Shown here one piece after another: positions 25,092 to 33,997 of a stretch of DNA of 64,000 nucleotides (position 1 is the first letter of the stretch; the number at the start of each line of letters is the position of its first letter). The position numbers were made by a program, and so were the translations under genes. The notes under the pieces are model-generated. The model ran no database searches and was not told the origin of the DNA. It saw only the letters and a list, made by a program, of their open reading frames with translations. The DNA comes from Chloroflexota bacterium (lineage in GTDB: Bacteria; Chloroflexota; Anaerolineae; Anaerolineales; Villigracilaceae), in assembly GCA_013388855.1 (NCBI GenBank), contig JACAEM010000025.1, positions 1 through 64,000 on the forward strand, read 5' to 3'.

Positions 25092-25661
25092 TCAGCCCTT
25101 TTTCACGAATGCCCCGAGTTTGCTGATTGCATCCAGTGCCTCCGAGAGTCCGTCGAACACAAGAAAATCCCCGATGTTTTCGGGTCTGGATTGCTGTAAC
25201 TGATTGGCTCCTCGTCCCGTCTTTAACATAATCACCCCCTGCAGGTTGGCCTCCTGACCGGCGAGCAGATCGCTCCAAGCGTCACCAATCATCCAGGAAG
25301 CCCTGAGGTCTATGGATAATTCCCGCGCCGCCTGTAGAAAAAGCCCCGGTCGAGGTTTCCGGCATTCACACTGTTCTTCGGGCGCATGTGGACACATGTA
25401 AATGGCATCGATCCTGCCGCCTTGTTCTTCGACCACCTTGGCGAGTTTGTGGTTGATTTCTTCTGCGGTGTTCAAGGACATCAAGCCACGCCCAACAGCA
25501 GATTGATTGGTAACCAGGACAATTTTATAGTCCATGTTTCGGAATCTGGATAAAGCGGTGATGGCTTCAGGCAATAAGACGACCTGTGACCAATCCCGGA
25601 CATAGTCCGCACGATTTTCGATCAGAACGCCATCACGGTCGAGAAAAACAGCAGGAAGCAT
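25092..25661 (-). CDS. gmhB: D-glycero-D-manno-heptose-1,7-bisphosphate 7-phosphatase (GmhB-like, HAD)
   Basis: 189 residues on the minus strand. FLDRDGVLIEN is the HAD motif I with nucleophile Asp; VTNQSAVGRG is motif II; MCPHAPEEQCECRKPRPG is the structural zinc loop characteristic of GmhB; GDAWSDLLAGQEA is motif IV. It removes the 7-phosphate from heptose 1,7-bisphosphate. It is the only reversed gene within the glycan locus and lies tail to tail with gmhA, so it needs its own promoter; TATAAT lies 12 bases before its ATG. Confidence 0.9.
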   Translation of the reverse strand: MLPAVFLDRDGVLIENRADYVRDWSQVVLLPEAITALSRFRNMDYKIVLVTNQSAVGRGLMSLNTAEEINHKLAKVVEEQGGRIDAIYMCPHAPEEQCECRKPRPGLFLQAARELSIDLRASWMIGDAWSDLLAGQEANLQGVIMLKTGRGANQLQQSRPENIGDFLVFDGLSEALDAISKLGAFVKKG

Positions 25662-25730
25662 GTTTTTATTATATACTATCTGCTGTCTTCAAACTGAGGT
25701 AATAAAATATTTGACCCGCAACATGTCGGG

Positions 25731-26498
25731 ATGGCGGAGCACGCCAACAGTCAGGAACCTTTGCCCATGCTATCTGCCATACAACTTTATCTGAGCCGCC
25801 AGGCCTCTTCAGTGTTCCGGTATTTTTACGAGCAATTTTTTCTGATTCTGTTCGGTTGGATCCCCACCGTGATCGGAATTGCTATCCGTGGAGTATTTTA
25901 TCGGTTGATACTAAAGATGAATGGCTCCGCCGCCATTGAGAACGGCGTTCGCCTCCGATTTGCGGATCACATCAAACTGGGGCATGGTGTCTATCTCGAT
26001 CAAGGCTCCTACCTCCACGCGTGCCCGCGGGGGATCGAAATCGGCGATGGCACCATCGTGATGCATGGGGCGATCCTGCATGTATACAACTTCCGTGGGA
26101 TGCCACAGTCTGGAATCAAGATCGGACGTAACAGCCTTGTGGGCGAATACTCGGTTATTCGCGGGCAGGGCGGTGTGGTGATCGGTGACCGGGTGTACAC
26201 CTCGCCCTTTACCCAGATTATTGCCGTCAACCATGTTTTTGATGACCCGGACAAGCCTTTTGTTGATCAGGGCATTACCGCTCAAGGGATTGTCATCGAG
26301 GACGATGTCTGGTTGGGGGCGGGAGCCGTGATCACAGACGGCGTCCGGGTGGGGAAGGGGTCCGTGGTTGCCGCCGGCGCGGTTGTTACAAAGGATGTGC
26401 CGCCGCATACCGTGGTGGGCGGAGTCCCTGCAAAGGTAATCAAGCAAATCGATGGCAGTGTCAGCAAGCCTGACCGCCAGATTTATCTTTCCAAATAA
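25731..26498 (+). CDS. LbH (hexapeptide-repeat) acyltransferase
   Basis: 255 residues; start uncertain (ATG 25731 or a later Met at residue 13), no clear Shine-Dalgarno. After an N-terminal amphipathic or hydrophobic stretch ([17 protein letters not shown] type) a left-handed beta-helix runs through [39 protein letters not shown] and ends [17 protein letters not shown]. The catalytic His is likely in AVNHVFDDP. It resembles the maltose/galactoside O-acetyltransferase group and would O-acetylate a sugar or lipid-linked intermediate. It starts the second plus-strand block after the reversed gmhB. Confidence 0.85.
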   Translation: MAEHANSQEPLPMLSAIQLYLSRQASSVFRYFYEQFFLILFGWIPTVIGIAIRGVFYRLILKMNGSAAIENGVRLRFADHIKLGHGVYLDQGSYLHACPRGIEIGDGTIVMHGAILHVYNFRGMPQSGIKIGRNSLVGEYSVIRGQGGVVIGDRVYTSPFTQIIAVNHVFDDPDKPFVDQGITAQGIVIEDDVWLGAGAVITDGVRVGKGSVVAAGAVVTKDVPPHTVVGGVPAKVIKQIDGSVSKPDRQIYLSK

Positions 26499-26510
26499 GG
26501 ATGGAATTTC

Positions 26511-27707
26511 ATGACGATCTTATCTGTGGTCATCCCTGCATACAATGAAGAGAACGGTATCGCTGAAATAGCCAAACGCGTGCTAGCCGTGGAACCCGCG
26601 TTGAAGAGTGCGGGCGTGGATAGACTTGAACTCCTCGTTGTGGACGACGGCTCGAAGGATAAGACAGCCGAAGCGGCATCGAGCATCCCCGGGGTGAGTC
26701 TGATCCGGCATCCCAAGAATAAGGGATACGGTGCAGCGCTCAAGACCGGGTTTTCCAAAGCCAGCGGCGAGTTGATTGGGTTCCTGGATGCGGATGGCAC
26801 CTATCCGCCGGAATATTTCCCACAACTTTGCCAGGCGGCATTAAAGGGAACAGACCTCGTGATCGGTTCCCGTATGGCGGGGGCTGACAGCAAAATGCCC
26901 CTTACCCGGCGCGTCGGAAATTTCTTTTTTGCCACCCTGCTCACCCTGTTGGGACGCCAAAAGGTCACCGACAGCGCCAGCGGGATGCGAGTGTTCAAAA
27001 AGGAAATCCTCGAACAGATTTATCCCTTACCCGATGGTTTGAACCTGACACCCGTGATGAGCACGCGCGCCCTTCATGAGGGCATCAAGATCGAGGAAGT
27101 CCCCATTCCATACAGTGAGCGAGTGGGGCGTTCCAAACTGAGCGTGATCCGCGATGGACGCATTTTCCTGCAAAGCATGGTCTGGACGGCGCTCTCCTAT
27201 AATCCGGTCAGGATTTTGGGAATGCTCGGATTGGCAGGCGTGGGAGTCGCAGGGTTGATCTTCCTCGGCTTGGTCATTGCCAGGCTTAACGGGATCACCA
27301 CCCTAGGTTCCTGGGGTGTGGCGGCATTGTTCACAGCATTGATCTCTGTTGTTTCCGGGGTGAATGTTTTTGCGCTTGGCGTAACATTCAACTATCTGGT
27401 TTCCTTGTTCTACAAGAAGCCGATACGTCAGGGTTTGTTCGGTAAGCCAATCTTCAAGACCCCGCTTGACCAGCAGTTCGGCTGGATGGGCATCCTGGCG
27501 GTTGTTCTTGGGATTGCCATCGGAATCGTTAGCATCGTGCTTGGAGTGAGGGGTTGGGATATTGACCGTCTATGGTTCTATTTACTGAGCAGCGCCATGG
27601 TCTTTCTGGTAGGCGTTCAACTGTTTGTCTACTGGTTGTTATTGCGCATTCTCGAAGAACTCAGCCAACGCGAAGTGAAGACCAAAAATGATTTGGGTTT
27701 GAATTAG
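26511..27707 (+). CDS. GT2 glycosyltransferase, dolichyl/polyprenyl-phosphate-sugar synthase-like with C-terminal membrane helices
   Basis: 398 residues; AAGGATGG upstream. SVVIPAYNEENGI, LLVVDDGSKDKT and GFLDADGTYPP (DxD-like) define the GT-A core (residues 1-220). GYGAALKTGF and DSASGMRVFKKE are dolichol-phosphate-mannose-synthase-like. Four helices follow (about 230-390), as in GtrB/DPMS type III. It likely transfers a sugar to undecaprenyl phosphate, making a membrane donor that the GT39-like or ligase-like proteins in the locus could use outside. Confidence 0.87.
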   Translation: MTILSVVIPAYNEENGIAEIAKRVLAVEPALKSAGVDRLELLVVDDGSKDKTAEAASSIPGVSLIRHPKNKGYGAALKTGFSKASGELIGFLDADGTYPPEYFPQLCQAALKGTDLVIGSRMAGADSKMPLTRRVGNFFFATLLTLLGRQKVTDSASGMRVFKKEILEQIYPLPDGLNLTPVMSTRALHEGIKIEEVPIPYSERVGRSKLSVIRDGRIFLQSMVWTALSYNPVRILGMLGLAGVGVAGLIFLGLVIARLNGITTLGSWGVAALFTALISVVSGVNVFALGVTFNYLVSLFYKKPIRQGLFGKPIFKTPLDQQFGWMGILAVVLGIAIGIVSIVLGVRGWDIDRLWFYLLSSAMVFLVGVQLFVYWLLLRILEELSQREVKTKNDLGLN

Positions 27708-27728
27708 CAGTAGTGAAAGGAGAAAAAA

Positions 27729-29411
27729 ATGAACACAAACGAATTTGATGATTTAAATAACCCTCAATCTGTAAATCTCGGCACCCGCCGCCTCGCCAAA
27801 CTGCGTATGGCGGATTTCCCCAATGCCGATACCATCGTGCGAGAAGGACTTCTCGCCGCTCCCCGCTCGGAAGAGGCAGTTGATATCATGCTGGTGAATC
27901 CACCCACACCCGATGGCGAGTTATGGATTCGTACCCAACATCGCGTCGGACGCCGCACACGCGAGAACATGATCTGGCCCCAGGTATCTCTGGCGCAGAT
28001 GGCGGCATTATTACATCCAGTCTATAAAGTAAAGGTTGTGGATTGCAATGCCGAGCGGATGGGTTGGCCTGAATTCACGAAATTGTTGGACAAATACCAG
28101 CCTAAGTATTATCTGACCCAGCTGACCGCGCCAACGCTTGAGAACGATATGTACGGCTGTTTTCTGGCGCATGCACGCGGGGCGAAGACCATTGCCTTTG
28201 GGACGCATATCACCCCCATCCCGGTGGAGACGATGCGCCCGTATCCATCCCTCGACTTTGCACTGGTCGGTGAACCCGACCTGACCATTCGTGACCTGCT
28301 CGACCATCTCGAAAATCGATTCGGCGAGCGTTCCCCTGAAATCGTAAAATTGTTCGAGAAACACGATCCCAGCTACAAACCCTCTCTAAACGAAGATGGG
28401 ACCGTGAATATGCGCGGTATCAAAGGTATCGCCTGGCGCAAAGGGGATGAGATCATGCTCAATTTCCCGCGCCCGTTCGTAGCGGACCTGGATGACATGC
28501 CGATCCCCATGCACGAACTTCTGCCTTTGCAGAAATATCGCATGCCGTATATCAAGGGACCGTTCACCTTCATTGTGACCAGCCGCGGCTGCCCGGCAGG
28601 CTGTACGTATTGTATCAAGCACGTCAGCTATCAATATTCCGCCCGTATCCGTTCACCCAAGTTGATCATGGAGGAAATGTGGCGGTTGAAGAAACTGGGC
28701 ATCAATAATATCCACATGTATGCCGACTTGTTCACCGTTAACCGTGACCAGGTCATCGAACTTTGCAAACTGATGATCGAGGAGAAAATCGATCTTCATT
28801 GGACATCCAACAGCCGTGTGGACTATGTGGACGAGGAGATGTTGACTCTCATGGGCAAAGCCGGTTGCCGCCTGATTTCCTGGGGTATCGAAAGTGGCAA
28901 TGAACAGATTCTCAGGCACGCCCGCAAAGGCGCTTATCCAGATAAAGCGGAACGCGCCCTGCGCTGGGCAAAGAAGGCCGGCATCATGAACTGGGGATAC
29001 TTCATCATTGGTCTGCCCGGCGAAACAGAGGAAACGATTCAGCAGACCATTGCCTTTGCCAAGAAATTGCCGTTGGATATTGCCCTCTTCCACGTTGCCG
29101 CGCCGTATCCCGGCACGCCCTTCTTCTTCGAAGTGGTCGAGAACAAGTGGTTCCGCCCCGGCACTCGCTGGGAGCATGTGGACATGGATAAGGGTACAGT
29201 GCTGGATTATCCAGACATGCCTGCCGAGCGTCTGCTGTACTGGCAGAAACGCGCTTTCCGCGAGTGGGCTTTCCGACCGGGTCCCGCGTTCACCTACTTA
29301 AAGATGCTGCTGTACGATTGGTCCACCATGAAGACGGCGATCAACGTCGGTCTGCAACACCTCTTCTGGGCAAATTCGGATTCCGGCGCGCCGATCGGCG
29401 GGGCGAGTTAA
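27729..29411 (+). CDS. B12-binding-domain radical SAM protein
   Basis: 560 residues; AGGAG upstream. Residues about 50-190 form a cobalamin-binding-like Rossmann domain (DIMLVNPPTPDG). The radical SAM core has C288-x3-C292-x2-C295 (CPAGCTYC). GIESGNEQIL and GYFIIGLPGETEETI are the later core motifs, followed by a C-terminal extension. The family does methylation of unactivated carbons, ring changes and similar chemistry, such as HpnJ or BchE relatives. Inside a glycan cluster it may modify a sugar or lipid carrier, for example C-methylation. Substrate is unknown. Confidence 0.88.
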   Translation: MNTNEFDDLNNPQSVNLGTRRLAKLRMADFPNADTIVREGLLAAPRSEEAVDIMLVNPPTPDGELWIRTQHRVGRRTRENMIWPQVSLAQMAALLHPVYKVKVVDCNAERMGWPEFTKLLDKYQPKYYLTQLTAPTLENDMYGCFLAHARGAKTIAFGTHITPIPVETMRPYPSLDFALVGEPDLTIRDLLDHLENRFGERSPEIVKLFEKHDPSYKPSLNEDGTVNMRGIKGIAWRKGDEIMLNFPRPFVADLDDMPIPMHELLPLQKYRMPYIKGPFTFIVTSRGCPAGCTYCIKHVSYQYSARIRSPKLIMEEMWRLKKLGINNIHMYADLFTVNRDQVIELCKLMIEEKIDLHWTSNSRVDYVDEEMLTLMGKAGCRLISWGIESGNEQILRHARKGAYPDKAERALRWAKKAGIMNWGYFIIGLPGETEETIQQTIAFAKKLPLDIALFHVAAPYPGTPFFFEVVENKWFRPGTRWEHVDMDKGTVLDYPDMPAERLLYWQKRAFREWAFRPGPAFTYLKMLLYDWSTMKTAINVGLQHLFWANSDSGAPIGGAS

Positions 29412-29447
29412 TCGTACATTGATGTTCGATCTTAACATTCAGGAAGC

Positions 29448-31286
29448 GTGATCGTTTTGCGCGAAGTTGTTAAAAGCGGCTGGTTTGCCCGGTTTGATTT
29501 GCTTCTGGTGATCGCAAGCGGCGTAGTCTGGTCATTGTGGCCGGACTACGTCGGTGCGTCGCCCTTGCTCCTTCTAATGCTTCCGTGGGCGCTGAGGATG
29601 CTCGCGAAGGAATTTCCCTTTCAGCGGACGCGTTTCGATTGGCTGATCGTTATCTTCCTGATCACAGCCTGGGTGGGTTATTGGGCTTCCTTTAACGAGT
29701 CAGAAGCCTTGACAAAAGCCTGGCTGATCACGACATCCGTTTTTTTGTATTTTGCGTTGAGCGCCCAGCCGGAGGAAAACCTTGTATGGATCACAAGTGG
29801 TTTGTTCCTGATCGGCGTGGGAGTGTCGGTATACTTTTTCCTAACGCATGATTTTGTCCAGGGACCACGCAAGATCGAAGCATTCAGTTGGATTGGTGCG
29901 TTGTGGGCGGCGGTCAGACCGCAACTTTCCTGGGCGCCCATACATCCGAATTATGTTTCCGGTACCGCGGCATTGACCGCAATATTTGGTCTCTACCCAT
30001 TGCAGAAATCCAGCCAGGGTAGCTTCGTTCGAGCGAGCATCCTGACGGGATTTTTTGTTGTACTGTCTGCGATTATCATGGCGACTTCGCGCGGCGTCTG
30101 GATGGCGCTTGCCAGCGCAGCGGGAATATGGCTGTTGTGGAGGCTGGCGCGCGCAAACGGGATCCTGTCCCGGCTTGGAACAGAAGCGTTCTTTCCCATC
30201 CTTGTTTTGATCTGCTTGTTTATCGTCGTTGTTTTCCTGTACGTGGGTCCCGCCAATTCGGCAAGCAGTATACCTGGATCACCGGATTACGGCATTGGCA
30301 GTCGTGCCGAGTTGTTTGCCCGCGGTCTGTATTTTGTCGGTGACTATCCGATCACAGGCGCCGGGCTGGAGTCCTTCCCTGGGTTGTATTCGCAATACAT
30401 GCTGGGCATTCCGTATTTTTATGTGCTCAACAGCCACAACCTGTTTCTTGATGTGTTTATCGAACAGGGAGTTGCTGGAGGGCTTGTTTTTTTTCTGCTT
30501 TATTTTGGTTCCATCTGGTTGGTATCCAAAGCCCTGGTACGGGCGGAGACCTCCGAACATAGGTTGTTCACCGAACTGGTATTGTCTGCATTGGTGATCG
30601 CGGTAATCCATGGGATGGTGGATGACTATCTTTATAATGGACGCGGTGCAATTCTTTCGATGCTCCTGATTGGTATTTCGATGATCGCAGCAAGACGAAA
30701 TATTTCCCTCCATACAGTGGAGGGGCACTCATTGACGAAGATGAAGCCCCTATCGCGGCAATGGTATACTTTTATCCTGCTTGCCGCATGTTTTGTCTTG
30801 GCAGGTTTCAATCTTGATGCACTGCGCGCGATGTGGTACGCGAATCTTGGCGCTGTTCAACTATCGAAAACCGAACTTGCCGGCTTTCCTTTTACTGAAT
30901 GGCGGCAACCAAGTTCTATTCCCCAGCTTGATCAAGCGGACGTTTCGCTTCGTGCCGCGCTTGAGCTTGATCCCGATAACCGGACAGCCCATCACCGCCT
31001 CGGCTTGATCTCCATGATGCGCTTGGATTTTTCATCAGCAGTCGACCACTTGACCGCTGCCTATCAGAAGGCGCCGCATCATCGTGGCATTATCAAAGCC
31101 CTTGGATTCAGTCATGCATGGCTTGGTGATTCGGAACGTGCGATGTCCTTTTTGAAAGATATTCCGGAAGCAAAGGACGAATTCGACTCGTATTACACGT
31201 ATTGGAAGGCGCAGGGGAGAGACGACCTTTCAAACAAGGCGTATTCAATGTATAAACTTTTTGGATCGTTATCAATCCAACCCTGA
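29448..31286 (+). CDS. O-antigen ligase/polymerase-like membrane protein with C-terminal TPR region
   Basis: 612 residues with a GTG start after AGGAAGC. About twelve helices span residues 15-450. The large periplasmic loop and the SHNLFLDVFIEQGVAGGLVFF segment are the Wzy_C/WaaL signature, including the conserved His. Residues about 490-605 contain TPR-like helices (ALELDPDNRTAHHRLGLISM). The protein would polymerise repeat units or ligate finished glycan to a protein or lipid acceptor on the outer face. It is followed at 14 bases by the first Asp-box protein, a possible acceptor or partner. Confidence 0.85.
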   Translation: MIVLREVVKSGWFARFDLLLVIASGVVWSLWPDYVGASPLLLLMLPWALRMLAKEFPFQRTRFDWLIVIFLITAWVGYWASFNESEALTKAWLITTSVFLYFALSAQPEENLVWITSGLFLIGVGVSVYFFLTHDFVQGPRKIEAFSWIGALWAAVRPQLSWAPIHPNYVSGTAALTAIFGLYPLQKSSQGSFVRASILTGFFVVLSAIIMATSRGVWMALASAAGIWLLWRLARANGILSRLGTEAFFPILVLICLFIVVVFLYVGPANSASSIPGSPDYGIGSRAELFARGLYFVGDYPITGAGLESFPGLYSQYMLGIPYFYVLNSHNLFLDVFIEQGVAGGLVFFLLYFGSIWLVSKALVRAETSEHRLFTELVLSALVIAVIHGMVDDYLYNGRGAILSMLLIGISMIAARRNISLHTVEGHSLTKMKPLSRQWYTFILLAACFVLAGFNLDALRAMWYANLGAVQLSKTELAGFPFTEWRQPSSIPQLDQADVSLRAALELDPDNRTAHHRLGLISMMRLDFSSAVDHLTAAYQKAPHHRGIIKALGFSHAWLGDSERAMSFLKDIPEAKDEFDSYYTYWKAQGRDDLSNKAYSMYKLFGSLSIQP

Positions 31287-31300
31287 ATAGGAATGCCATT

Positions 31301-33967
31301 GTGAACAGAAAATTATTCAGACTGATGTTCCCGGTTTTACTGCTCATCTCCATGCTGGCGGCTTCTCTTGCTGGAGGAGTGTCGCAAGTCCGTGCCCAAT
31401 CCTCCCGCTCTTGGTCGGACCCAATCAATCTCTCGAATTCCGGCGCCACATCGAACCCGGAGATTATTGTCGATCAATTGGGTGTCATGCATGCCTTGTG
31501 GGTGGATCAATACGAAGGCTATATGTACACGCAAAGCACAGATGGAATCGAGTGGACGGCATCTCAAAAGGTGAGTTATCCCTTCGATAAAAATCTGCCT
31601 CCGTTGCTGGTCCCGGCGCCAGATGGTTTTATCCATGTCTTTTGGCTGAGTATCGAAAAGAACCTGGAATACGCCCAGTCGCATTCCGAACTTATCGGAG
31701 AGCCGGCGGCCAATTGGGCCTTTCGGACGCAAGTATCGAAGACTGTTCTGACATTCGATGCCGCGGTCGACCCTCAGGGTGTATTGCACCTTGCATACAT
31801 TAGAAACGTAAATAGCGACTTGGGCCCGGCTGGAGTCTATTATGTACAGTCGATAGATAACGGTAGAACCTGGTCGAACGAGAAATTGCTGTACGAATCC
31901 CAATATTTCCGCGCGACCAAAGCTGAAGCGGCGCATATTCGTGTGGTGGTCCCAGATGAAGCCGGGGATGGAAAAGTAATTATTGCATGGGATAATACAT
32001 CGCTCAAACGCATGTTTATGTCTGCATCGGCTGATTCAGGTAAGAGTTGGGCGGAGCCGATGCAGTTGAAGGGTCCTGAAGATACCGGCGGTTATGACAT
32101 GCCATATAATGTCGAGATGAGTATCCTGGGGGAAAAGACCCTCCTGATGTGGCAAGTCGGGGAACCCGGCGCGAATCAATGCACTCTTTACGGAGAATGG
32201 TCGGATGATGGAGGAACCACTTGGGGCACCCCGGTCGCCATATTGGGTAATCAATCCATTTGTCCATTGAAGCTTGAATTCCTGACCCAGAAATATGATT
32301 CGCTGATTGCCTTGCTTTACTATCAAGGTAATCCATCACTGGTTGCATGGAATGGAACAGAATGGAGCGAGCCTCAAATCCAGGACGAACTTTCCTTCTT
32401 CTCCAATCCCGCCACTCGGGAAACAATCGTGTTGGGATCTCATTATGGTCTTGTCAAGGGAGACCAATTATTCCTGGTTGGAAGCGACCAGGGAAGCGGC
32501 GGAGATGTCTGGCTGACCTCGCGCCCGATTGGCTCCATCACCGATTGGACCTTTTCAGAGTCGCTTTGGAGTTTACCTGTTCCCTTGACCACTACATCCC
32601 AACGAATCCCATATATGACCTATGCTGCCGACGAGGAATATCTGCATGTTCTTTGGTCGCAATCCCCGAGGTCTGCAGAAGGCAATCTGGATGAAACCAT
32701 TTATTATTCCAGATGGAATGGAGTGGAATGGACTCCCGCCCGTGAAGTCATTGTTGGTTTGACCGGGACCGCAGGTGAATTGTCGGCAGCATCCAATGGG
32801 TTGGGCAGGCTTTTTGTCGTTTGGTCGGACGAAAAAAATGGAAACCTGTTATTTAGCTGGGCAAATTCGGGCAAGGCAAACAGCGCCACGGAATGGGCGG
32901 CGCCGCGTGCGTTGCCGTCGCAATCTCAATGGACCAGTGCCCCCGACATTTTGATAGACACATCGGGCAGGATTGCGGTTGTTTATGCAGTGCCACTTAA
33001 CGAAGGACGTGGGATTTATCTGGTTCAATCTGTCGATAATGGAGTTACCTGGTCGGACCCGGTCACTGTGTTCGATGCGGTAACCGCTGGTTGGGTCATG
33101 GTGAGTCAACCCAAGATTGCTCTGAGTGGAGATGGGCGATTGCACGTGCTTTTCACAAATTACTCCGGGATTAATGGTCAGCCTGCCGACATGTATTATT
33201 CGCAATCATCAGACGGTGGAACTTCCTGGAGCGCCCCCGAAGTTGTCAGCGAAAGCTCCGTGGTTTGGAGCGATATCGTTACCCCTGACGATAAGACGAT
33301 TCACAGGATGTGGCAACAGGTTAACAATGGCGTAGTGGCTACCATGCATCAGATGTCGACCGATAGCGGGTTGAACTGGGGCAAGGCGGTTGAAATTACT
33401 GGGGTGAGCAATATTGCCTTGCCGGTGACGCTTGCTTCGAATAAAACCGGGAATCTGCATTTTATTCAACTGGTCCAGGAGAATATCCCTTCCTACATTC
33501 AGGAATATCAACTGGAAGTTCAGGATTGGATGTGGAACGGAGGAACCTGGGAACGTCAGCCATCCCAGGAGATAACCATCAAGGGCGATAAGGCTCAATA
33601 CTCCGTAGCGGCAGGCATTTCTTCGAAAGGATTCCTGAACGTTGCGCTGGTTGTGGAATACTATGACTTGGAAGGGGAATTGATAACCGAGATTTACAAC
33701 ATCGGTCGTTCACTCAAGGATTTTGATGTAGAACGGACCCCATTTCCCGCTTACATCACTGAGGCTGTAACTGCTGTGTCAGTGTCAACCGAGCCTGTAG
33801 GCGTTCAGCCGAATCCGTCCCCGATACCAACTTCGCTTCCTGATTTGACAGGCGGCTCCTCGTCGGCATTAAGCAAGAATTTGGTGGGCATATCCCTGGT
33901 CCTGCTTGTTCTTGGTCTGACCATTTTCATTTTTGTGCGAAGGGTAAAAAGAAGCGGAGAAGGATAA
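31301..33967 (+). CDS. Membrane-anchored Asp-box (sialidase/BNR-fold) surface protein
   Basis: 888 residues, GTG start. Signal peptide residues 1-33 (ending VRAQ). Most of the chain is beta-propeller-like with repeated Asp-box motifs SxDxGxxW: SIDNGRTW, SADSGKSW, SDDGGTTW, SVDNGVTW, SSDGGTSW, STDSGLNW. A Pro/Thr/Ser linker (about 825-850) leads to a C-terminal helix and a basic tail (FVRRVKRSGEG), so the body faces outward. The number of boxes suggests two propellers. I see no clear sialidase Arg triad, so a lectin or glycan-binding role is as likely as hydrolysis. A shorter homologue follows directly. Confidence 0.82.
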   Translation: MNRKLFRLMFPVLLLISMLAASLAGGVSQVRAQSSRSWSDPINLSNSGATSNPEIIVDQLGVMHALWVDQYEGYMYTQSTDGIEWTASQKVSYPFDKNLPPLLVPAPDGFIHVFWLSIEKNLEYAQSHSELIGEPAANWAFRTQVSKTVLTFDAAVDPQGVLHLAYIRNVNSDLGPAGVYYVQSIDNGRTWSNEKLLYESQYFRATKAEAAHIRVVVPDEAGDGKVIIAWDNTSLKRMFMSASADSGKSWAEPMQLKGPEDTGGYDMPYNVEMSILGEKTLLMWQVGEPGANQCTLYGEWSDDGGTTWGTPVAILGNQSICPLKLEFLTQKYDSLIALLYYQGNPSLVAWNGTEWSEPQIQDELSFFSNPATRETIVLGSHYGLVKGDQLFLVGSDQGSGGDVWLTSRPIGSITDWTFSESLWSLPVPLTTTSQRIPYMTYAADEEYLHVLWSQSPRSAEGNLDETIYYSRWNGVEWTPAREVIVGLTGTAGELSAASNGLGRLFVVWSDEKNGNLLFSWANSGKANSATEWAAPRALPSQSQWTSAPDILIDTSGRIAVVYAVPLNEGRGIYLVQSVDNGVTWSDPVTVFDAVTAGWVMVSQPKIALSGDGRLHVLFTNYSGINGQPADMYYSQSSDGGTSWSAPEVVSESSVVWSDIVTPDDKTIHRMWQQVNNGVVATMHQMSTDSGLNWGKAVEITGVSNIALPVTLASNKTGNLHFIQLVQENIPSYIQEYQLEVQDWMWNGGTWERQPSQEITIKGDKAQYSVAAGISSKGFLNVALVVEYYDLEGELITEIYNIGRSLKDFDVERTPFPAYITEAVTAVSVSTEPVGVQPNPSPIPTSLPDLTGGSSSALSKNLVGISLVLLVLGLTIFIFVRRVKRSGEG

Positions 33968-33997
33968 GTCTCTTGTCAATCAATTCAAGGTTGTCTT

